Positions 5,609 to 13,181 of a stretch of 15,262 nt of DNA are shown here, in pieces. Source of the stretch: Comamonadaceae bacterium (GTDB lineage: Bacteria; Pseudomonadota; Gammaproteobacteria; Burkholderiales; Burkholderiaceae_C); the NCBI GenBank assembly GCA_947374505.1, contig CANCCE010000045.1, positions 1 through 15,262 on the forward strand, in the 5' to 3' direction. The notes beneath the pieces were generated by a model. The model was not told the DNA's origin, did not search any database, and worked only from the letters and a program-made list of their open reading frames with translations. The position numbers and the translations under genes were made by a program. Each line of letters opens with the position of its first letter. The stretch's first letter is position 1.

Positions 5609-5944
5609 ATGATCGAAAAAGCCACTTCCAGCGCCAACATTCAATCGATGTTGCAAACACTGCGGACGCATGCCAGCCAAGCGGGCGGAAATGTTCAGGG
5701 CCTGAGCACCGATGCCCCCGAAAAAACGGGTTTTTCGGATGCCGTGAAGCAGATGTTCAACCAGGTCAATGCGACCCAACAAAACTCGCGTGCGATGACC
5801 GAGGCTTATGAGCGCGGCGAAGACATTCCACTGACCGATGTCGTGCTCGGCATGCAAAAGTCATCGCTGTCTTTTGAGGCCACCTTGCAGGTTCGCAACA
5901 AGGTGCTGAAGGCTTATGAAGACATCATGAACATGCCGGTTTAA
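5609..5944 (+). CDS. fliE: Flagellar hook-basal body protein FliE
   Basis: 111 residues, the usual size of FliE, which joins the MS ring to the proximal rod in the periplasm. The C-terminal half is diagnostic: F-S-D-A-V-K-Q-M-F-N-Q-V-N, a middle A-Y-E-R-G-E-D-I-P-L-T-D-V-V segment and the ending S-L-S-F-E-A-T-L-Q-V-R-N-K-V-L-K-A-Y-E-D-I-M. There is no Sec signal, as expected for a type III export substrate. It starts 28 nt after the activator gene with a CAGGGA ribosome site and no separate promoter seen, so it is in the same operon; fliF follows 23 nt later. Confidence 0.96.
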   Translation: MIEKATSSANIQSMLQTLRTHASQAGGNVQGLSTDAPEKTGFSDAVKQMFNQVNATQQNSRAMTEAYERGEDIPLTDVVLGMQKSSLSFEATLQVRNKVLKAYEDIMNMPV

Positions 5945-5967
5945 GACCTGCCTGAAAGACCTCGACC

Positions 5968-7848
5968 ATGGCTACCAGTTCAACAACTCTGTCCCCCAAC
6001 GCTTTTGGCGTGGGCTCAGCGGCGGGTGCCGTGCCGGCGCTGGCCAACGGCGCCGCGTTGCGCCCCGGCCCAACTGACTCGGCAAACACCTTTTCGAGCG
6101 GTGGTGGTGCGATGGTGACGACCGGCTCCGGCCCTTTCGCCATCATCAACCAGACCATGATGAATCCGAGCATCAAAAAGGCGCTGCCCTTCATGGTCTT
6201 GGCCATTGTGCTGCTGCTGTTTGTCGCCGTTTACACCGCCGTCAATGCACCGACCTACCGGCCCATCGTGGTGGGCATGACAGAGGGCGACCAACAGCTT
6301 GCTTTTGACGCGCTCAAAACAGCCGCCTTCAATCCGATTCTCGATACGACCAACGGCCAGATCACGGTGCCGTCAAAGCGTTACCACGAAGCGCGCATTT
6401 TCCTGGCCTCGAAAGGCCTGCCTAAAACCGGTCAAAGTGGGCTGGACTCTTTGAAGGACCAGTCGTCGATGACGACCAGCCAGTTCATGGAGCAGGTGCG
6501 TTACACCGCTGCGATTGAGCAAGAGCTGGTGCGCAGTATTTTGCAAATCGATTCAATTGCCTCAGCGCGAGTTCACTTGGCCCTGGCCAAGCAGTCGGCC
6601 TTTGTGCGTGACCGCACGCCACCCAAAGCGTCGGTGGTGGTGACGCCGCAGCCCGGTCGGATGATGACACCCTCTCAGGTGCAGGCGGTGGTGCATTTGG
6701 TGGCCTCCAGCGTGCCGCTGCTGACCCCCGACAACGTCACCGTAGTCGACAACCTGGGCAAGCTCATCACCGACTCGTCGACTGATTCAGCGCTCGGACT
6801 AACAGCTGCACAAACTCAGCACAAGCAAAAAATGGAAGAGGTTTATCGCCAACGCGTGAACCAGATTCTGATGCCGATTGCCGGTGAAACCAATGTGCGT
6901 TCACAGGTGAATTTGTCGCTTGACTTCAGCCAGACGGAAGTGACGACTGAAGATTTTGACACCCGTGACAAAGGCCCTAAGACGCGTTCTGAAGTGCTCA
7001 GCGAAGACCGCAACACGACCAAAGATGCCTCGGGCATCCCTGGCGCTTTGTCCAACACACCACCGGCAGCACCTGCCGCAGCGCCGAATGCCGCACCCAA
7101 TGCTGCTGCAGCTGCGGCCAAGCCCGCTGTTGAAGACCGGATGCTGACCAACCGGACCACCCGCAACTACGAACTGGACCGCTCTGTGCGCCATGTGACC
7201 AGCGCCACCGGGACTGTGGAGCGCCTGAGCGTTGCGGTGGTGATCAACGAACGTCAGCCAACGGCGCAGCCCAAGAACGACAAAGGCGAAACCCCTGAGC
7301 CCAAAGCCAACCCGTACACCCCTGAAGAGATGGAGCGCATGCAGAGCCTGGTGCGCAGCGTGGTCGGCTTCAACGAAGCTCGCGGCGATGTGGTGACGGT
7401 GATTCCGGCTCGCTTTGAAGTCGAGCCCGTGTATGACATGAGCGTGACTTGGTACAAGGATGAAGTCCTGATGAACCAGATCAAGAGCGGTGTGATCGGG
7501 CTGGTGTTTTTAGCCTTCCTGCTGCTGGTGGTGCGCCCGGCTGTCATGCATTTGCTGGGGCGTGAAAAGGCTGCAGAAGAAGCCGCCGCCACGCTGTTGC
7601 TTGAGCAGGCTAAGCCCATGCCCGATGGCGAGTTGAGCGCAGAAGACATGAATGCAATTCAGCTGGGTGAGGGCGAAACGCTGGAGCAGCTCAAAGCCAA
7701 GCTGAAGCCGAAGAAATCGAATATCTCGCTGGAAATGCTGGACACCGCCAACTCGTACGACGACAAGGTGGCCCTGGTGCGCATGATCGTGGCCGAAGAT
7801 TCAGCCCGTGTGGCCAGCGTGCTGAAAAACATGATCAAGCTCGGCTGA
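5968..7848 (+). CDS. fliF: Flagellar MS-ring protein FliF
   Basis: 626-residue inner-membrane protein that forms the MS ring, the base on which rotor and export gate assemble. Two membrane segments frame a large periplasmic region: TM1 about 72-92 (M-V-L-A-I-V-L-L-L-F-V-A-V-Y) and TM2 about 506-526 (V-I-G-L-V-F-L-A-F-L-L-L-V-V). Ring-building-motif signatures include the S-K-G-L-P-K-T-G segment and A-R-V-H-L-A-L. An Ala/Pro-rich linker (about 367-392) falls in the usual variable periplasmic region. The last 40 residues are the FliG-binding tail. It is longer than the common 530-570 because of an Ala/Gly/Ser-rich cytoplasmic N-terminus of about 70 residues; a later ATG (such as the methionine near residue 50) is possible. 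fliG follows after 18 nt. Confidence 0.96.
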   Translation: MATSSTTLSPNAFGVGSAAGAVPALANGAALRPGPTDSANTFSSGGGAMVTTGSGPFAIINQTMMNPSIKKALPFMVLAIVLLLFVAVYTAVNAPTYRPIVVGMTEGDQQLAFDALKTAAFNPILDTTNGQITVPSKRYHEARIFLASKGLPKTGQSGLDSLKDQSSMTTSQFMEQVRYTAAIEQELVRSILQIDSIASARVHLALAKQSAFVRDRTPPKASVVVTPQPGRMMTPSQVQAVVHLVASSVPLLTPDNVTVVDNLGKLITDSSTDSALGLTAAQTQHKQKMEEVYRQRVNQILMPIAGETNVRSQVNLSLDFSQTEVTTEDFDTRDKGPKTRSEVLSEDRNTTKDASGIPGALSNTPPAAPAAAPNAAPNAAAAAAKPAVEDRMLTNRTTRNYELDRSVRHVTSATGTVERLSVAVVINERQPTAQPKNDKGETPEPKANPYTPEEMERMQSLVRSVVGFNEARGDVVTVIPARFEVEPVYDMSVTWYKDEVLMNQIKSGVIGLVFLAFLLLVVRPAVMHLLGREKAAEEAAATLLLEQAKPMPDGELSAEDMNAIQLGEGETLEQLKAKLKPKKSNISLEMLDTANSYDDKVALVRMIVAEDSARVASVLKNMIKLG

Positions 7849-7866
7849 GGCTGACAGGAGTACCTT

Positions 7867-8928
7867 ATGGCTGAAAAAGAAGACTTAGCGCTCGCAGAAG
7901 CCGATTTGGCGGCCAAAGAAGCCCTGGAGCGCGAGCTGGGTGAAATGAGTGGCGTGCAACGCGCCGCCGTCTTGATGCTGCTGCTCGGTGAACAACAAGC
8001 CGCCGAGATCATTCGGTTCTTGAACCCCAAAGAAGTTCAGGCGCTGGGCGGCGCCATGATGTCGGTCGCCGACCTCTCGCAGGAAGCCGTCAACGCGGTG
8101 TTGGACGAATTTGTAGCGACCATTAAGAAGCAGACGAATCTCGGTCTGGGCACCACTGACTATGTCGAAAAAGTCTTCAAACGTGCGTTGGGCGACGACA
8201 AAGCGGCCTCTGTCTTGGGTCGCATCATGCCGGGCCAGGGCAGCAAAGGCTTAGAGATTCTGAGTTGGATGGATGCCCGTTCGATTGCTGAAATGATTCG
8301 TGGCGAACACCCGCAGGTGACGGCGATTATTTTGTCGGTGCTGGAACATTCGGTCGCGGCTGACGTGCTGAATTTCTTGCCCTCCGAAACGCGCGCGGAG
8401 ATTATCCAGCGCGTGGCCAATCTTGAGACGGTGCAACCCTCTGCGATGGAGGAGCTTGAAGCCATCATGAAGAAGCAGTTCTCCAACAACTCGTCGGCCA
8501 AGTCGTCGAGCTTTGGTGGCCTGAAGGCGGCGGCCAAGATCATGAACTTCACCAAGACCGAACTCGAGGCCTCTGTCATGGGCGGACTGTCGGAGCTTGA
8601 TCCGGATTTGATGCAAAAAATCCAAGACAACATGTTCACCTTTGAGAATTTGACGGGTGTGGACAACCGCGGCATTCAAGTGCTGATGCGCAATGTCGAG
8701 CCCGACCTGTTGATGATTGGACTCAAAGGCGCGAGTGACGTTGTCAAAGACAAGTTCTTTGGCAATATGTCTGAACGAGCACGCGGTATGTTCCGCGACG
8801 ACATGGAGGCCAAGGGTCCGTTGCGTATCGCTGACGTTGAAGACGCGCAGAAAACCATCATGCGGATTGCCCGCAAACTCTCTGACGCGGGTGACTTGGT
8901 GCTGGGCGGAGGCGACGACTTTGTCTGA
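7867..8928 (+). CDS. fliG: Flagellar motor switch protein FliG
   Basis: 353-residue rotor protein that binds FliF, carries the torque helix facing the stator and sits on the FliM/FliN ring in the cytoplasm. Visible features: the N-terminal G-V-Q-R-A-A-V-L-M-L-L-L-G-E segment, the EHPQ motif (147-150) of the middle domain, and a C-terminal domain with M-F-T-F-E-N-L, D-N-R-G-I-Q-V-L-M-R-N-V and the charged torque helix around S-D-V-V-K-D-K-F-F-G-N-M-S-E-R-A. The first 20-25 residues are an acidic, Ala-rich extension relative to E. coli FliG (331). An AGGAG site (7856-7860) fixes the start. The end overlaps the TTG start of fliH by 8 nt. Confidence 0.97.
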   Translation: MAEKEDLALAEADLAAKEALERELGEMSGVQRAAVLMLLLGEQQAAEIIRFLNPKEVQALGGAMMSVADLSQEAVNAVLDEFVATIKKQTNLGLGTTDYVEKVFKRALGDDKAASVLGRIMPGQGSKGLEILSWMDARSIAEMIRGEHPQVTAIILSVLEHSVAADVLNFLPSETRAEIIQRVANLETVQPSAMEELEAIMKKQFSNNSSAKSSSFGGLKAAAKIMNFTKTELEASVMGGLSELDPDLMQKIQDNMFTFENLTGVDNRGIQVLMRNVEPDLLMIGLKGASDVVKDKFFGNMSERARGMFRDDMEAKGPLRIADVEDAQKTIMRIARKLSDAGDLVLGGGDDFV

Positions 8929-10063
8929 TCGCCCGGGTATCGGATCAGGCGAACCAGGCCCGCGTACGGCGCGCGTCTGGCAGCCGCTGGATTTATTGCA
9001 TCCCTCCGCGGGCCACGGCGGCTTTGTGCGCAAGGCCTGGTCAGACCGGCCCTTGCAATCTTTCGGCGTGCAGCTTGTCAAGACTTGGTCGCCGCCTGGC
9101 GAGGAAGAGGCTGATGCTGAAAATGCCAGTCTGTCCGATGCAGCCCTGCTGATCGAGGAGTCTGTGTCTGAGCAAGACGCTGAGGCGGCCACCTTGGCGC
9201 TGACCGAAGAGGCCCTCGAAACAGAACGCCAAACGGCTTACGCTGAAGGCTTGGCTGAAGGTCAGCGGCAAGTCCGCGAAGAATGGAACCTGGACAAAAA
9301 ATCCAAGCAATCGAACAGCCAGAACCTGTTGCTGGAGCTTGAGATGTCTGTGCGCCAACTCATCACGTCGCCTGAGGCGTTGTTTGAGCCGCTGAAGCGG
9401 CTGGCATTGCATGTGGCGGAGCAACTGGTGCTGGCTGAGTTGACACTGTCACCGCAAGCCATTGAGCGCTTGATTCGGCGTTGCATTGACGAATTGGCGC
9501 CGCAGCGACTGGCGCCCATCACGGTTGAGTTAAACCCTGCCGATTTAGCCGTGTTGCAACCGCATGGCGCTGAACACAGCGCTGCACCCACCGCTGACGG
9601 TGATAAAGCAAAACCCGCCAAGCCCGAATGGCCTTGGCATTTACAAGCCAACGATGCGTTGATGCCTGGCAGCGTACGCGCCAGCGCCAGCGATGCGGTG
9701 GTCAGCGACTTGATTGAGCATCGGCTGGAGGCGATTGCGCGCAGTCTGTTGTTGGAGACCGGTCGCAGCTCGGCGCAGTCGGCTTTTCAGCCTTCGCGTC
9801 TGGCCGCCCGCATGGCCAGCGAGCAGGTGGTGGACGCCCAGCCGCGCATGGCCCCTGCACCTGCATTTGTCCCTGAGTCGCCGGTTGACAACGTTGACAC
9901 CGCTGACACGCTTGAGGATGAACTCTCCGAGCCATTCACTTGGAATGCGTCCGAGAACTTAGCGCCGCAAGGTCTCAAAGACATGAGCCTCGATGCCTTG
10001 GACTTACCCGATTTGAATTTAGACCCACCGAACCCTGATCCATCGCGTTCACACGATGGCTGA
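8921..10063 (+). CDS. fliH: Flagellar assembly protein FliH (TTG start, long C-terminal tail)
   Basis: FliH binds FliI as a dimer and links the export ATPase to the C-ring. I place the start at TTG 8921, overlapping the end of fliG: GGAGG lies 8 nt upstream and the product begins with M-S-D-R-P-G-I-G, then a W-Q-P-L-D segment common in FliH N-termini. No ATG fits well. Residues about 85-150 hold the A-Y-A-E-G-L-A-E-G-Q-R-Q glycine-repeat helix, followed by the core with L-A-L-H-V-A-E-Q-L-V and I-R-R-C-I-D-E-L. The core ends near residue 280 (L-E-A-I-A-R-S-L-L). About 100 further residues form a Pro/Ala-rich then acidic tail rich in D, L and P, unlike the usual 220-280 residue family. fliI starts 8 nt before the stop. 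Confidence 0.9.
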   Translation: MSDRPGIGSGEPGPRTARVWQPLDLLHPSAGHGGFVRKAWSDRPLQSFGVQLVKTWSPPGEEEADAENASLSDAALLIEESVSEQDAEAATLALTEEALETERQTAYAEGLAEGQRQVREEWNLDKKSKQSNSQNLLLELEMSVRQLITSPEALFEPLKRLALHVAEQLVLAELTLSPQAIERLIRRCIDELAPQRLAPITVELNPADLAVLQPHGAEHSAAPTADGDKAKPAKPEWPWHLQANDALMPGSVRASASDAVVSDLIEHRLEAIARSLLLETGRSSAQSAFQPSRLAARMASEQVVDAQPRMAPAPAFVPESPVDNVDTADTLEDELSEPFTWNASENLAPQGLKDMSLDALDLPDLNLDPPNPDPSRSHDG

Positions 10064-11378
10064 TTTTCTCCAGGAAGTTGAGCGCAGCTTGGCGCAAGTC
10101 CGCGGGCCACAGCCTGAGCGCTCCGGCACGCTGGTGCGGCTGGTGGGGCTGCGGCTTGAAGCGCGCGGCATCATGGCACCGATTGGCACGTGCTGCGAAG
10201 TGCTGGGCCAGGCAGGTCAGCGCATTGAGGCCGAGATCGTCGGCTTCAGTGACAAAACCCTTTTCTTGATGCCTTTCACCGAGCCCGTTGGCATTGGCCC
10301 GGGTGCCTTGGTGCGGGTCTTGCCTGACACCGGTAACGCCACACTGGGCCCTGAGTTGTTAGGCCGGGTGATTGACGGACGCGGTGAGCCGCTGGACGGC
10401 AAACCCAAGCCGCAAGGACAAACCCGCCTGAGCTTGCACGGCCTGCCGATCAACCCGATGGAACGCGGCCCGATTGACCGTGTGCTGGATGTGGGCGTCA
10501 AAGCCATCAACGGGCTGTTGACGCTGGGGCGCGGTCAGCGGATTGGTTTGATTGCCGGCTCAGGTGTCGGCAAAAGCGTGCTGCTCGGCATGTTGACCCG
10601 CTTCACCAAGGCCGATGTGGTGGTGATCGGCCTGGTCGGGGAGCGCGGTCGCGAGGTGCAGGCTTTTATCCGTGAATCATTGGGCGAAGAAGGCTTGGCG
10701 AAGTCTGTCGTGGTGGCGGCTCCGGCCAATGTGTCACCCGTGTTGCGGCTCAAAGCCGCGCACATGACGCACTTGATTGCCGAGTATTTTCGCGACCAGG
10801 GCAAAGACGTGTTGATGCTGGTCGACAGCCTGACGCGGGTCGCCCATGCACAACGGGAAATCGGCTTGGCGATTGGCGAGCCACCGACCGCCAAGGGTTA
10901 CCCCCCTTCGGTTTTTGCACTCTTGCCCAATTTGATTGAGCGCGCGGGTGTGGGTCGACATGGGCATGGTTCCATCACGGCGATTTATACCGTGCTGGCC
11001 GAAGGTGATGATGCGAACGATCCGATTGTGGACATTGCCCGGGCCTCTTTGGACGGCCAGGTGATGCTGTCGCGCAAGCTGGCTGACGCCGCCCATTACC
11101 CGGCGATTGACCTGACCGGCTCGATCTCGCGTTTGTCGCAAACCTTGCTGGACCCGCAAGACATGAAGCTGGCGAATCGTTTTCGACGGCTCTGGTCGTT
11201 GTACCAACAAAACGTCGATTTGATCCAGGTCGGCGCTTACGAAGCGGGCTCCAACCCGGAGGTCGATGAAGCGATTTTGTTGCGCCCCGCGATGGAAGCT
11301 TTTTTGCGGCAAGACATGCACATCGGCGAACTAGAAACCGACACCCGTGAGAGCCTGCGCCAGCTGATGCAGGTTTGA
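10056..11378 (+). CDS. fliI: Flagellar type III export ATPase FliI
   Basis: 440-residue F1-beta-like ATPase that energises release of export substrates from chaperones at the base of the flagellum. Walker A GSGVGKS spans 168-174 and Walker B is L-M-L-V-D with Asp257. Other family signatures are V-G-E-R-G-R-E-V, the D-S-L-T-R-V-A-H-A-Q-R-E-I-G-L segment, and G-E-P-P-T-A-K-G-Y-P-P-S. Length is normal. The start ATG overlaps the fliH stop (ATGGCTGA, 8 nt), so translation is probably coupled. The flagellar rather than virulence-type identity follows from the neighbours. Confidence 0.98.
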   Translation: MADFLQEVERSLAQVRGPQPERSGTLVRLVGLRLEARGIMAPIGTCCEVLGQAGQRIEAEIVGFSDKTLFLMPFTEPVGIGPGALVRVLPDTGNATLGPELLGRVIDGRGEPLDGKPKPQGQTRLSLHGLPINPMERGPIDRVLDVGVKAINGLLTLGRGQRIGLIAGSGVGKSVLLGMLTRFTKADVVVIGLVGERGREVQAFIRESLGEEGLAKSVVVAAPANVSPVLRLKAAHMTHLIAEYFRDQGKDVLMLVDSLTRVAHAQREIGLAIGEPPTAKGYPPSVFALLPNLIERAGVGRHGHGSITAIYTVLAEGDDANDPIVDIARASLDGQVMLSRKLADAAHYPAIDLTGSISRLSQTLLDPQDMKLANRFRRLWSLYQQNVDLIQVGAYEAGSNPEVDEAILLRPAMEAFLRQDMHIGELETDTRESLRQLMQV

Positions 11379-11421
11379 GGGATGACTCACGACGTAACCT
11401 CACCATGAACGGAACCACCCC

Positions 11422-11868
11422 ATGAATGCCCCCAGAGCTTGTTGGACGGTGCTGGCACAAAAAGCCCAGGAACAAGTCAGTCTGATTCAAGGTCAGCTGG
11501 CCGAGGGCCGGATTCGGGCGATCGCTTTGCAAGCCAGCCGAGATCGTCTGCAAAAACTTTACAGCGAGTATTTGAAGCCGCCGGAGTCCGGCAGCGCCAG
11601 CCAAGGCATGCAAGAGACGCTGAATCAACGCCAGTTCAGCACCCAGTTGCTGACCTTGTTGTTGCGGGTAGATCAAGACATGTCGCAGCTCACGGGCGCC
11701 ATGGCTGAGTCGCGTCGCGAGCTCGCCAAAGCCGAGCGCGAACGCCTGAAAATGCAGGCGCTGGTCGACCAGGATGTGCTGGCTTTTCGGGCCCACACGC
11801 GGCATCGCGAACAGCAGCAGATGGACGCGATGGGGGTCATGCAGTTCAATCTGGAGGCCCGTGGGTGA
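11422..11868 (+). CDS. fliJ: Flagellar export chaperone-escort FliJ
   Basis: 148 residues, nearly all helical, with heptad-like Leu/Ala spacing and many Q, E, R and K: the two-helix coiled coil of FliJ, the stalk that inserts into the FliI hexamer and helps use the proton motive force for export. The family varies strongly in sequence, so the call rests on size, coiled-coil pattern, the M-x-x-x-Q-L-x-x-x-M-A-E-S-R-R-E-L-A-K-A segment and position right after fliI. The ribosome site is weak. Two mini-ORFs fill the 43-nt gap before it, each ending in an ATGA overlap with the next start. It overlaps the next gene by 4 nt. Confidence 0.9.
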   Translation: MNAPRACWTVLAQKAQEQVSLIQGQLAEGRIRAIALQASRDRLQKLYSEYLKPPESGSASQGMQETLNQRQFSTQLLTLLLRVDQDMSQLTGAMAESRRELAKAERERLKMQALVDQDVLAFRAHTRHREQQQMDAMGVMQFNLEARG

Positions 11869-12587
11869 ACCCTTCGGGCGGTTTGCGCTGGCACTGGCGC
11901 GCGTGGCGATCTGCCGCGCTCTGGTCGCCGACGTCGGCGCAGATTGCCAGTTGGTTGGCGGGCGTTCAGCCCAACTCTAAAAAATTACTGTTGCTGGGTC
12001 CGAGTGCCGGTTGGATGCTGCCAAGCGCGTGGTTGCTGCGGTTTGAGAGCATTCACGCGGTGGACATCGATCCCTTCGCTCGCTGGCTTTTTGGCTGGCG
12101 TCATGGGGCGGCGCTTAAAGCTGCGGGTGTGCATTGGCACTACCAGACGGGAGATGCCTTGGCTGAATTACCGCGGCTGTTGGTCGCTCATCCGCAGGCT
12201 TGTGTGCTGCTGGACAACGTGCTGGGGCAGCTGCGTTTTCACACGCCGGCCTGGCAGGAGGCCACGCTTTTCACAAGTTTGCAGTTGGCTGAAATCAAAC
12301 GCCTGCTGAAGGGTCGGGAGTGGGGCAGTGTGCATGATTTTCTGTCGGGACCCGCCGAAGGCTTGCTGTCAGGGCAGGACTTTCCTGCGGCGCAAAGTTT
12401 TGTGACGACGCCCGCTACCGACCACCCTGTCGACGTGACCTGGTTGGCTGCAGTGAAGCCACGAGGTGAATGGCTCGATCATCTGACAGATCAGGTGTTT
12501 CCGGCTGGCACACCGGTGCAACATATCGGCTGGGCATTTCGCGCCCATTACTGGCACTGGCTGCAAGCCGGTTGGCTGCAGCCTTGA
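11865..12587 (+). CDS. Unrecognised Trp-rich protein with methyltransferase-like fold pattern
   Basis: 240 residues, GTG start overlapping the fliJ stop (GTGA) with GGAGG about 8 nt upstream, so it is very likely translated with the flagellar operon. I do not recognise a family. The pattern of a Rossmann-type class I methyltransferase is visible: beta strand plus glycine loop L-L-L-L-G-P-S-A-G-W (41-50), an acidic strand end A-V-D-I-D-P (65-70), a G-D-A-L segment near 95-100, and a C-V-L-L-D-N-V-L-G-Q strand (motif IV-like). There are 18 Trp residues (7.5%), several in the last third, which is unusual. No signal peptide or membrane helix. It could methylate a flagellar or other substrate, or be a fold relative without activity; both are inference. 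Confidence 0.75.
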   Translation: MNPSGGLRWHWRAWRSAALWSPTSAQIASWLAGVQPNSKKLLLLGPSAGWMLPSAWLLRFESIHAVDIDPFARWLFGWRHGAALKAAGVHWHYQTGDALAELPRLLVAHPQACVLLDNVLGQLRFHTPAWQEATLFTSLQLAEIKRLLKGREWGSVHDFLSGPAEGLLSGQDFPAAQSFVTTPATDHPVDVTWLAAVKPRGEWLDHLTDQVFPAGTPVQHIGWAFRAHYWHWLQAGWLQP

Positions 12588-12593
12588 ACTTAT

Positions 12594-13004
12594 TTAGCAG
12601 ACACGGTACCAAATCTTGTGCATGGGCGTCTCAGCTGGAATCAGCTCCCACTCCTTTAAAATACCCCCGTTTTCGACCACTGCACCACTCAGCATGGGGC
12701 CTGCAAACATCGTGAGATGGAGCGTGCGCACCAGCTCTTGCTTGCAATCGATGTGTAACTGGGAGCGAGTGGACAAGAACTTTTTCCCACCAGTGCCGCT
12801 TTGCGCTTCACGGTAATCCAGCGCGCTGATTAATTTTCTGAAATCACCTTCGCGGACCACACTGGTGGTGTCGATATAGAACATGCCAACAGGGTACAGC
12901 CCCATGGGTTCCCAACGCGCATAGGCGGGTAGGCTGAGGGTGATCAACAGCGCGAAGACGGGCCAAAAATAGCGTTGCCGGGAATTTGAAAACGAGGTTT
13001 GCAT
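12594..13004 (-). CDS. Exported small protein, surface-adhesin E-like
   Basis: 136 residues. The start at 13004 is chosen because the product then begins with a clean Sec signal peptide: R-Q-R near residue 10, hydrophobic core F-W-P-V-F-A-L-L-I-T-L-S-L, and A-Y-A cleavage after residue 29. The mature part follows the plan of the Haemophilus adhesin-E family: a W at its start, a Y-I-D-T-T-S-V segment (43-49), a central D-Y-R-E-A-Q, an L-H-I-D-C with Cys87, a W-E-L-I-P segment and a final Cys at the very end (Cys136), the two Cys likely forming a disulfide. Role in this organism is unknown. It converges on the methyltransferase-like gene (6 nt between stops) and is divergent from the carbonic anhydrase gene across 177 bp. 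No clear promoter or strong ribosome site was found. Confidence 0.8.
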   Translation of the reverse strand: MQTSFSNSRQRYFWPVFALLITLSLPAYARWEPMGLYPVGMFYIDTTSVVREGDFRKLISALDYREAQSGTGGKKFLSTRSQLHIDCKQELVRTLHLTMFAGPMLSGAVVENGGILKEWELIPAETPMHKIWYRVC

Positions 13005-13146
13005 GCGCTTTAATATATCGCCGAAGGCACTCAGATGGGCTGAAGACCATTCAAGCCTCTCAAGTTTCAACCTGTCGTTCCGATTCATAAGTGTTAGAAC
13101 CCGAGTCACCTTGTGTCGACGATCGGGACGCTTGCCCCATAACAAG

Positions 13147-13165
13147 AACCACCTGCCGGGTGGTT
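13147..13165 (+). promoter_or_regulatory. Leader hairpin just before the carbonic anhydrase ribosome site
   Basis: AACCACC (13147-13153) and GGTGGTT (13159-13165) pair around TGCCG; two more pairs (one G-U) extend the stem to 13145-13167. The AGGA ribosome site (13170-13173) begins 2 nt later. Four T at its end make it terminator-like, so attenuation or control of ribosome access is possible. Confidence 0.35.
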
Positions 13166-13181
13166 TTGCAGGACCTGATGC

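Noticed and set aside
8717..8920. Upstream extension of the fliH frame back to an ATG inside fliG
   Set aside because: It lies wholly within fliG in another frame and has no FliH similarity; TTG 8921 has a good ribosome site at the right spacing.
12635..12660. GTGGGAG followed by a short AGCTG/CAGCT palindrome on the minus strand, REP-like at first sight
   Set aside because: It lies inside the adhesin-E-like coding sequence, the stem is only 5 bp and the GAT tail is missing.
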